From Deltaproteobacteria bacterium (GTDB taxonomy: Bacteria > Myxococcota_A > UBA796 > UBA2385), in NCBI GenBank assembly GCA_003694325.1, contig RFKJ01000065.1, positions 1 to 11,758 of the forward strand: 11,758 bases of DNA, written 5' to 3'. Positions 1-5,563 of the stretch are shown piece by piece. The first letter of the stretch is position 1. The number at the start of each line of letters is the position of its first letter. The notes beneath the pieces are model-generated. The model saw only the letters and a list, made by a program, of their open reading frames with translations. It was not told the origin of the DNA and did no database searches. Position numbers and translations under genes: made by a program.

Positions 1-48
1 AGGTATGACCCATTACCCTTTTCATCCGGGTCATGGGTCGACCCGGAC
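1..48. repeat. Diverged copy of a dispersed palindromic repeat, cut by the window edge
   Basis: The first 23 bases match positions 3909-3931 at 22 of 23 places, including the identical 19-mer ATGACCCATTACCCTTTTC at 5-23. Here GACCCAT (7-13) pairs with ATGGGTC (33-39) and CCC (16-18) with GGG (28-30). The outer arm is only partly conserved, and any further left part lies outside the window. The element covers the stop codon (31-33) and last few codons of the leftward lipoprotein gene, so it probably acts at the 3' end of that transcript. Confidence 0.75.
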
Positions 49-1701
49 GCTGAGAGCGTAGGCGCCGAGCTTCCGGGCTCCGACGGGCAATTCGCTGGTG
101 GACGATTCTTCGGTCGCGCGCAGCGCCTGGCGGGCCAGCGCGGTGTAGGTGCCGGTGCCGAGGTCGATGTGGCCGACTTCGTGGGTGCCGGAGCCGTCGA
201 CGTAGACCGTGACGAGTTGCCCGTCGGTGTTGATGCGAGGGGCGACGCTGCCGAACCGGTAGTTGTCGGCCTCGTCGATGTCGGTGTCGAAACTGGCGAT
301 GGCGGTGAGGTGCGCATCCGGCGCGGTGGCTCCGACGGGCAGCTCGTAGAGCTGGATGCGGGGGGGCTTGCGGTGCCCCGTGCTGTCCACGTCGCCGTTG
401 GTGTTGTCGGCGATGACCACCACCGTGCGGCCATCGGGCAGGGTCATCGGGTCGGCGTCGTGGGGCACGTGGGTCACGGTCGGGTCGAGGTCGAATACCG
501 TCCGCGCATCGCTCACGCCCACGCAGACGACTGCGGGGAGGGAGCGGTCGGCGTCGAAGTCGATGCTGAACCAGCTCGCGCAGGTGAGGTCGCCGTCGCG
601 GCCCACGCCGTTGAGGTAGGGGATGTCCGCATCCAGCTTGCGGTCACCGACTTCGTCGACGTGGTCTTCGTACGCCCACAGCGGGGTCAGTGCGCCGGCG
701 GAGAGCCGGCTGATGTCATGGATGAGGCAGACCTGGCTCGGGTCCTCCTCGCAGCGGACCGGGGTCACGGAGAGCACGATGTTGTCCGTGCCGATCGCGT
801 CGACGACCATGCCGTGGCTGAGCATCGCGCAGTTGCCGAGTGCCGGGGGGGCATCGGGGGCAGGAGCGCCACGACGCAGCTCGCCGTTGTTCGGGCAACG
901 CTGGTCGGCGGGGATCATCTCCCACTCCTCCAGCACTGCGCCGGCGCTGCTCAGCCGCAGGGCGAGGATCCCATCCTGGTCGAGCAGCGAGAAGCCCGTG
1001 CCGTCGGCGAGGGGCTGGACCGCATCGGTGCCGCCGGTCACGAAGCGGACCAGGGCGGTCTGCTGGAGCCCCTCGGTCGAGGACACGGAGCCCACTACGG
1101 TCATCGTCAAGCCACCGACCGCGTCGACGCCGTGGATCGCCACGCCGAGCAGCGTGGGCGGGATGTCGAGGTCCGGTGGAGCCGACCAGGCCAGCTCCTC
1201 CGTCCGCTGCAGTCCGGCACCCTCGTAGTCGAGGGCGTCGATGGAGGCGGCCACCGAGGTGCTGCACCGCGTCGCGGTGCCGTCGTCCAGCTCGACGTGG
1301 AACCGGCTGCCGGGTGCCAGCAGGGTACTGGGGATGCGCAGGTCCGGTCCGGTCGCCGGCAGCGCCGCGGTGCAGGCCGAGGTTCCGTCGCGGAGGTCGC
1401 GGCAGACGCGCGCGGTGCCATCGAAGTCGGCGCCGATTCCGGGCAGCTCGACCATCGGGAACCACGCCTCTCCCTCGCGGTCTCCGCGGGTGTCCACGAG
1501 GGAGAGGTGCGCCAGGCTCGCCGACGGGACGAGGGTGTCGTCCACCGGGCACCCGTCGGCGCCGCCGTCTCCGCTCCCGCCGTCGGGTGATCCGCCGTCG
1601 GGTGATCCGCCGTCGGTGTAGGGGCTTGCGGTGTCGGCCGTGCCGGGCGGCGAGGGCGTGGTCGGCTCGGTGCAGGCGAGGAGGAGGGGAAGGGCGAACA
1701 C
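31..1701 (-). CDS. Secreted lipoprotein of unknown function with a Gly/Asp/Ser spacer; possibly an aryl-sulfotransferase-like propeller
   Basis: The chosen start is the GTG at 1701. AGGAG lies 6 nt upstream (1708-1712), and this start places the lipobox L-L-A-C at residues 7-10. The resulting signal peptide is very short and lacks the usual basic residues, which is odd. The reading frame stays open upstream to 1908, but a start there would bury the lipobox. The protein has 556 residues. Residues 11-50 form a low-complexity spacer (GGSPD repeated), as in many outer-membrane lipoproteins. The remainder is rich in short beta-strand-like segments and has many cysteines, consistent with disulfides in an exported protein. 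Segments around His296 (SHGM) and His414 (PHDADPMTLPDG) distantly recall the histidine-plus-DG motifs of aryl-sulfotransferase-type propellers; this is a weak resemblance. The gene is divergent from the lipoprotein/protease operon and shares its upstream region. Confidence 0.75.
   Translation of the reverse strand: MFALPLLLACTEPTTPSPPGTADTASPYTDGGSPDGGSPDGGSGDGGADGCPVDDTLVPSASLAHLSLVDTRGDREGEAWFPMVELPGIGADFDGTARVCRDLRDGTSACTAALPATGPDLRIPSTLLAPGSRFHVELDDGTATRCSTSVAASIDALDYEGAGLQRTEELAWSAPPDLDIPPTLLGVAIHGVDAVGGLTMTVVGSVSSTEGLQQTALVRFVTGGTDAVQPLADGTGFSLLDQDGILALRLSSAGAVLEEWEMIPADQRCPNNGELRRGAPAPDAPPALGNCAMLSHGMVVDAIGTDNIVLSVTPVRCEEDPSQVCLIHDISRLSAGALTPLWAYEDHVDEVGDRKLDADIPYLNGVGRDGDLTCASWFSIDFDADRSLPAVVCVGVSDARTVFDLDPTVTHVPHDADPMTLPDGRTVVVIADNTNGDVDSTGHRKPPRIQLYELPVGATAPDAHLTAIASFDTDIDEADNYRFGSVAPRINTDGQLVTVYVDGSGTHEVGHIDLGTGTYTALARQALRATEESSTSELPVGARKLGAYALSVRVDP
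1576..1620. repeat. Three tandem 15-bp units inside a lipoprotein gene
   Basis: The units at 1576-1590, 1591-1605 and 1606-1620 are nearly identical around the core CCGCCGTCGGGTGA; the third differs near its end. On the minus strand they encode GGSPD repeats directly after the lipidated N-terminus. Because the unit is 15 bp, gain or loss of copies would keep the reading frame and only change spacer length. Confidence 0.85.
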
Positions 1702-1764
1702 GATGGGCTCCTGCGAGTCGGAGCATAGTGCCCCGCCGGGTGGTTGGCCGGCGGATGGGGGCGA

Positions 1765-1783
1765 CTGCGCAACCACTGCGCAG
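1765..1783. promoter_or_regulatory. Perfect inverted repeat, candidate activator site
   Basis: CTGCGCAACCACTGCGCAG has perfect 7-bp arms around a 5-bp spacer. It also contains a direct repeat of ACTGCGCA at 1764-1771 and 1775-1782, 11 bp (about one helical turn) apart, with a looser third copy near 1785-1792. It lies about 100-120 bp upstream of the transcription start predicted from the sigma-54 promoter, the usual place for an enhancer-binding activator. It could instead control the divergent leftward gene. The role is inferred. Confidence 0.5.
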
Positions 1784-1822
1784 CGGTCGCGCACCGGGTG
1801 AACAGTCGGTCTGAGCGGGGTG

Positions 1823-1840
1823 GGTGACGATCGCGTCACC
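1823..1840. promoter_or_regulatory. Perfect inverted repeat next to the sigma-54 promoter
   Basis: GGTGACGATCGCGTCACC has perfect 7-bp arms (GGTGACG/CGTCACC) around ATCG. It ends 16 bp before the -24 region of the rightward promoter. Such dyads bind dimeric regulators. It is closer to the promoter than a typical enhancer, so it could be a repressor or auxiliary site. Confidence 0.5.
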
Positions 1841-1856
1841 GAGCGGATCTCCGGAG

Positions 1857-1874
1857 TTGGCACGGAGGTTGCGA
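1857..1874 (+). promoter_or_regulatory. Sigma-54 (RpoN) -24/-12 promoter
   Basis: TTGGCACGGAGGTTGCGA fits the known consensus TGGCACG-N4-TTGCW at every position except the final W. The invariant GG (1859-1860) and GC (1871-1872) have the required 12-bp register. Transcription should begin near 1884, leaving a leader of about 48 nt before the lipoprotein start at 1932. Such promoters need an ATP-dependent enhancer-binding activator, so the downstream operon should be tightly signal-controlled. Confidence 0.85.
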
Positions 1875-1919
1875 TGGGGGGGGGTGCGACCGCGAACCGC
1901 GGCGCCATCCCCCATGTTC

Positions 1920-1925
1920 AAGGAG
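1920..1925 (+). promoter_or_regulatory. Ribosome binding site fixing the lipoprotein start
   Basis: AAGGAG ends 6 nt before the ATG at 1932. It decides this start over in-frame upstream codons, one of which lies before the sigma-54 promoter and would not be transcribed from it. Confidence 0.85.
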
Positions 1926-1931
1926 AACACC

Positions 1932-2738
1932 ATGCGCTCGATCCTCGCTCTCGTCTTCCTCGCTGCGTGCGGCGCCCAGTCCACCGACCCCGCCGCCGAC
2001 CTGCCGGCGGGCGTGACCCTGGCGCCCCAGGCCGCCCAGGTGGCGCCGATCGCCCGGCGCGCCGACGACCGTTTCGCCGCGGCGGACGCGGTGGTCTACG
2101 CCCAGGTGCGGGACATCCAGTACCGGGTGTCGGTGGCCGACGGCGAGGACGCGCCGGCCCTGCCGCACACCTTCGTCACCCTCGACGTCCTGCGCGGGCT
2201 GGCCGGGGCCGACGATGGCGACACCCTGACCCTCCGCGTCCTGGGCGGCCCCATGGGCGACCGGACGCTGCGTCCCTCGCACGTGCCGACCTTCGAGGTG
2301 GGCGAGCGGGTCGTGGCCCTGGTCTACGCCAACGGTGAGACGGGCTGCCCGTTCGTCGCCTGCAGCGAGGGCGTGCTGCGGGTCGACGACAGCGGCGCCT
2401 GGACCGCGTCGGGCGAGCCGCTGAGCATCGTGGACGGTGTGCCGGTCGTCGGCGAGACCGCGCCCGAGGAGGGCCTGGCGCTCGTGGACTGGGCGGCGTC
2501 CCACGCCGAGCACCTGGCGTTGCCGGGCGCCCGGAGCCTGGACCCCGACCGCCCGTTCAGCCTGCACACCGAAGACGGCGCACGAATGCCGGTGAGCTTC
2601 CCGGTCCAGGCGTCGGCGACGGACACCCCCGACACGCGCCCCGACTGGATGAAGAACCTCGACAGCCAGCCGGATCCCGCGGAGCAGCGCTGCCTGGAGG
2701 CCAACGACTTCGACCCGACGCTGCCCCACGGCTGCTGA
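1932..2738 (+). CDS. Lipoprotein, first gene of a sigma-54-driven operon with a metalloprotease
   Basis: The protein has 268 residues and begins with a lipoprotein signal peptide with lipobox L-A-A-C (residues 10-13). Residues 45-155 look like one beta-rich domain: 'ADAVVYAQVRDIQYRVS', then PHTFVTLDVLRGL (79-90), LGGPMGD (104-110), and FEVGERVVALVYANG (121-135). The pattern of a strand-rich core with GERVV suggests a small barrel fold, but I cannot name the family. Four further cysteines (139, 144, 254, 268, the last being the C-terminal residue) could form two disulfides. The C-terminal 60 residues are polar and probably extended. The protease gene starts 52 nt after the stop with no terminator between, so the two are likely co-transcribed. 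A substrate, partner or anchor role for the protease is inference. Confidence 0.85.
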   Translation: MRSILALVFLAACGAQSTDPAADLPAGVTLAPQAAQVAPIARRADDRFAAADAVVYAQVRDIQYRVSVADGEDAPALPHTFVTLDVLRGLAGADDGDTLTLRVLGGPMGDRTLRPSHVPTFEVGERVVALVYANGETGCPFVACSEGVLRVDDSGAWTASGEPLSIVDGVPVVGETAPEEGLALVDWAASHAEHLALPGARSLDPDRPFSLHTEDGARMPVSFPVQASATDTPDTRPDWMKNLDSQPDPAEQRCLEANDFDPTLPHGC

Positions 2739-2790
2739 GCTTCTCGTCCTTCCTCTCTTCGCCCCGACACTGAACCCATCGGAGATCACC

Positions 2791-3861
2791 ATGTCCATCC
2801 GTCACATCACCCTCGCCGCCCTCGCCACCCTCGCCGCCGCACAGTCGGCCTCGGCCTACGAACTCGACTACAGCATCGACCTCCTCGTGCCCGCGGCCTG
2901 GCCCACCAGCGTCGTCCTCCTCAACGTCAACCCCAGCGACTGGGCGAGCAGCACCCGCCGCGGGGCCATCGAGGACGCCGCGGACGCATTTCTCCTGAAC
3001 CCGAGCTGGTTCTTCATCGAGCCGCTGGAGGACGACGACAGCTCGATCGGTCCCAACAACGAGAACGAGCTGACCTTCACGAGCAACTCCGCCCTGCTCT
3101 GCGGCAGCTCGGCCTGCACCCACCTCTGGTACTCGGGCACCGATATCGTCGAGGCGGACATCTACATCAAGAACGACACCTACTCGGTGGGCAACACCAA
3201 GTCGGACAACCTGGCGTACGCCGGAAGCTACCGGTCGCTGCAGACCCTGATCCTCCACGAGTTGGGCCACATGGCGGGCCTGATGGACGAAGACGGCAAC
3301 TACTCGGTCATGGGCCAGGACTGGAACGTGCTGCACGCGGGCTCCACGGACGTCTCCCCCTACCTGGACGCCGACTCCGGCGCGGGCCTCAGAGAACTGT
3401 ACGGGACGAGGGTGGGTTTCGCCGACCTGTCGGTGAGCCACTGGGGCTACGGCGGCAGCTCCGGCGGGTTCTCCACCCACGAGCGCAACATCGTGGAGGA
3501 CACCTCGGGGGTGGAGCCGTGGCACACCACCATCGGGGGCGAGCCCTACTACGTCCTCGGCGCGGGAGAGATCTACCGCTTCGAGGCCACGCTGGAGAAC
3601 AAGAGCGACACCGCGTACACCGTCGACGTCTCCATCGTCATCTCGCCCGATCCCATCATCACCGGCGCCGACACGGAACTGGTACGCATCCCGGGCATCG
3701 CGCTCTCTCCCGGCCCGACCGAGGTCTGGCTGCCCGCGCTCGTGCCGGAGGGCACGACCGGTCTGTACTACATCGGCGCCATCATCGACGCGGGCGGTGA
3801 TGTGCCGGAGTGGGACGAGACCAACAACGGCCAGTACCTGGTGGCGGCCTTCAGCTGGTAG
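2791..3861 (+). CDS. Secreted matrixin-like zinc metalloprotease with Asp as predicted third ligand, plus CARDB domain
   Basis: Predicted extracellular zinc endopeptidase of 356 residues. Residues 1-22 are a Sec signal peptide with an AxA-type site (SASA|YEL). GGAG at 2781-2784 precedes the ATG. The zinc site is HELGHMAGLMDEDGNYSVMG: His156, Glu157 (general base), His160, Gly163, then Asp166 where matrixins have the third His, and Met174 of the Met-turn. The HEXXHXXGXXD form is known from snapalysin (family M7). The catalytic domain follows the signal peptide at once; I see no prodomain or cysteine switch. Cys104 and Cys109 may pair. From about residue 208 a CARDB-like beta domain follows, with the typical ending 'LYYIGAIIDAGGDVPEWDETNN' split here as YYIGAIID (326-333) and WDETNN (341-346). 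It probably mediates adhesion or substrate binding. Its substrate is unknown. Confidence 0.9.
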   Translation: MSIRHITLAALATLAAAQSASAYELDYSIDLLVPAAWPTSVVLLNVNPSDWASSTRRGAIEDAADAFLLNPSWFFIEPLEDDDSSIGPNNENELTFTSNSALLCGSSACTHLWYSGTDIVEADIYIKNDTYSVGNTKSDNLAYAGSYRSLQTLILHELGHMAGLMDEDGNYSVMGQDWNVLHAGSTDVSPYLDADSGAGLRELYGTRVGFADLSVSHWGYGGSSGGFSTHERNIVEDTSGVEPWHTTIGGEPYYVLGAGEIYRFEATLENKSDTAYTVDVSIVISPDPIITGADTELVRIPGIALSPGPTEVWLPALVPEGTTGLYYIGAIIDAGGDVPEWDETNNGQYLVAAFSW

Positions 3862-3868
3862 TCCGGAT

Positions 3869-3900
3869 GCCGAGGCGCGGCCTCGCAGCCGCGCCTCGGC
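3869..3900 (+). terminator. GC-rich hairpin after the protease operon
   Basis: GCCGAGGCGCGG (3869-3880) and CCGCGCCTCGGC (3889-3900) form a perfect 12-bp stem around an 8-nt loop, starting 8 nt after the stop codon. There is no T-tract, so it is not a classical intrinsic terminator. It may still terminate, or protect the 3' end, in a high-GC genome. Confidence 0.6.
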
Positions 3901-3902
3901 CT

Positions 3903-3959
3903 GGTGTCAGGCATGACCCATTACCCTTTTCTCAAGGGGAATGGGTCAACCCTGACACC
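3903..3959. repeat. 57-nt imperfect palindrome between convergent genes (REP-like element or bidirectional terminator)
   Basis: The arms pair in three blocks: GGTGTCAGG with CCTGACACC, TGACCCATT with AATGGGTCA, and CCCTT with AAGGG, around a TTCTC loop. Only a CA/AC internal mismatch and one A/G mismatch interrupt 23 base pairs. It lies between the convergent protease and cobQ genes. A related copy is at 1-48. Two copies at gene 3' ends suggest a dispersed family. No transposase is present in the window. Confidence 0.8.
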
Positions 3960-3972
3960 CGGCCCTCGCCGA

Positions 3973-5475
3973 TCACCGAACCGGCAGCCCGACGATCTCG
4001 CTGAGCCGATCCAGGTCCAGGCAGCCCCGCAGGTGGTCGGCCAGGGCGTCGAGCTGCTCCCGCCGCCAGGCGTGATGGTCGGGCAGCCGGGGGAAGCGCA
4101 GGTCGGGGCGGAGCGGTCCGAACAGGGCCTCCACCACGCCCTGTGCGTCGAACAGGCCGTGCAGGTAGGTCCCCAGCACGCGGCCGTGACGGGCTCCGTC
4201 GGGGCGTCCGTCGGGATCCAGCCGCACCAGCGGCGCACAGCGGACCGTGGTCTGCCCCATGTGGATCTCGTAGCCCTCGACCGGCAACCCTCCCTCGACC
4301 GGCACCTCTCCCCCGGCCGGCACCCCTTCCAGGCGTCCCTGCACCGCGCGGGTCGTCTTCTCCCCCGCCAGGACGGTCGTGGCGGGAAGCAGGCCCAGGC
4401 CCCGCGATTCCCCGGGATCGCCCTCGACTCCCAGCGGGTCCGCGATCCGCTCCCCCAGCATCTGGAACCCCCCACAGATCCCGAGGATCATGCCGTCGTA
4501 CCCGCGCAGCAGCGGCTCCCACCCCTCGCGGCGCAGCCACCGCAGGTCTCCCCGGGTGTTCTTGCTGCCGGGGAGGATCACCGCGTCATACCGGTCGAGG
4601 CGACGGGGACGGGCCAGGTAGTGGACGACCACCCCGTGGCGGTCCAGGGCGTCGAAGTCGGTGAAGTTGGAGATGTGCGGCAGGCGCAGGACGGCGACGT
4701 GGAGCCGGCTGCGGTCCTCGGGAGGCGGAGGATCGACGCGGGTCTCCGGCGACAGGCCGTCCTCCAGCTCGATGCGGATGGACCGGGTCCAGGGCACCAG
4801 CCCCAGCACCGGCAGCCCGGTGCGGTCCTCCAGCCAGCGGCGGCCATCGTCGAACAGAGAGGGATCGCCCCGAAAACGGTTGATGATCACCCCGGCCACC
4901 CGAGCCCGATCCCGGGGTGGCATGCACGCCAGCGTTCCCACCACCTGTCCGAACACCCCCCCCTTGTGGATGTCGGCCACCAGGAGCACCTGGCCATCGC
5001 CGTGGTGGGCGACCGACATGTTCACCAGGTCCCGGTGGCGGAGGTTCACCTCGGCACAGGATCCGGCGCCCTCGGCGACGACGAGCTGGTGGGCGGCCAT
5101 CAGGCGGTCCAGTGCTGCATGGACCAGCGCCCGGCGGGCCTCCATCTCCCCGGTGAAGTACTGCCGGGCGCTCATCTCGCCGAGCACCCGGCCCAGCACC
5201 ACCACCTGGGCGCCGGTGTCGGTGTTCGGCTTCAACAGCAGGGGGTTCATGTCCACGTGGGGGACCAGATCGCAGGCGTGCGCCTGGACGATCTGTGCCC
5301 GCCCCATCTCCAGGCCAGCGGGGGTGACCCCCGCGTTGTTGGACATGTTCTGGGCCTTGTAGGGGGCGACGTCGACCCCGGCCTGCTTGAAGATCCGGCA
5401 GAGCCCGGCGGTGATCCACGACTTGCCGACATCGCTGCCGGTTCCGAACACGCAGAGGAGGCGGCTGGAGGACAT
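3973..5475 (-). CDS. cobQ: Cobyric acid synthase
   Basis: Cobyric acid synthase amidates four side chains (b, d, e, g) of adenosyl-cobyrinic acid a,c-diamide, using glutamine and ATP, in the cytoplasm. The protein has 500 residues, normal for the family. The N-terminal dethiobiotin-synthetase-like domain has the P-loop GTGSDVGKS (11-19), followed by the family signatures YKAQNMSNN (39-47) and LLLKPNTDTGAQVV (79-92). The C-terminal class I glutaminase-like domain has GICGGFQMLG (332-341) with nucleophile Cys334, YEIHMGQT (402-409), and YLHGLFD with His439. The start at 5475 is chosen because homology begins there and GGTGGAG lies about 9 nt upstream; the frame is open further but reads as an unrelated Pro/Arg-rich stretch. 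It is the last gene of the leftward cobamide cluster, 88 nt after the propeller gene. Confidence 0.95.
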   Translation of the reverse strand: MSSSRLLCVFGTGSDVGKSWITAGLCRIFKQAGVDVAPYKAQNMSNNAGVTPAGLEMGRAQIVQAHACDLVPHVDMNPLLLKPNTDTGAQVVVLGRVLGEMSARQYFTGEMEARRALVHAALDRLMAAHQLVVAEGAGSCAEVNLRHRDLVNMSVAHHGDGQVLLVADIHKGGVFGQVVGTLACMPPRDRARVAGVIINRFRGDPSLFDDGRRWLEDRTGLPVLGLVPWTRSIRIELEDGLSPETRVDPPPPEDRSRLHVAVLRLPHISNFTDFDALDRHGVVVHYLARPRRLDRYDAVILPGSKNTRGDLRWLRREGWEPLLRGYDGMILGICGGFQMLGERIADPLGVEGDPGESRGLGLLPATTVLAGEKTTRAVQGRLEGVPAGGEVPVEGGLPVEGYEIHMGQTTVRCAPLVRLDPDGRPDGARHGRVLGTYLHGLFDAQGVVEALFGPLRPDLRFPRLPDHHAWRREQLDALADHLRGCLDLDRLSEIVGLPVR

Positions 5476-5521
5476 GGGGCGGGTCTCCACCTGGAGCCGG
5501 GAGGGCGGGCGGGTGCGGGCG

Positions 5522-5550
5522 GCCTCCGACCCGACCACCGGGCCGGAGGC
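5522..5550 (-). promoter_or_regulatory. Hairpin in the propeller-cobQ gap
   Basis: GCCTCCG (5522-5528) pairs with CGGAGGC (5544-5550), and CCCG (5530-5533) with CGGG (5539-5542), with one A/C mismatch and a 5-nt loop. It fills part of the only sizeable gap (5476-5563) in the leftward cluster. It has no U-tract. It may be a partial terminator or an mRNA processing/stability site that sets cobQ expression apart from the coupled genes upstream. Confidence 0.45.
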
Positions 5551-5563
5551 ACTCGCCGACGGA

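Noticed and set aside
1722..1727. TATGCT as a -10 element for the leftward lipoprotein gene
   Set aside because: It matches only part of the consensus and has no convincing -35 at the right spacing, so no promoter is called for this gene.
1702..1908. N-terminal extension of the leftward lipoprotein, or an alternative ATG at 1726
   Set aside because: The extension has no signal peptide and crosses the divergent regulatory region. The ATG at 1726 is in another frame and yields an Arg/Pro-rich sequence.
1824..1931. N-terminal extension of the rightward lipoprotein from 1824
   Set aside because: It would begin upstream of the sigma-54 promoter and would bury the lipobox. The ATG at 1932 has AAGGAG and a proper signal peptide.
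3869..3900. Classical intrinsic terminator
   Set aside because: The stem is perfect but no T-run follows; it is listed only as a terminator-like hairpin.
5476..5563. Cobalamin riboswitch before cobQ
   Set aside because: At 88 nt the gap is too short for the full element and I see no B12-box-like core. Any riboswitch for the operon would lie beyond 11758.
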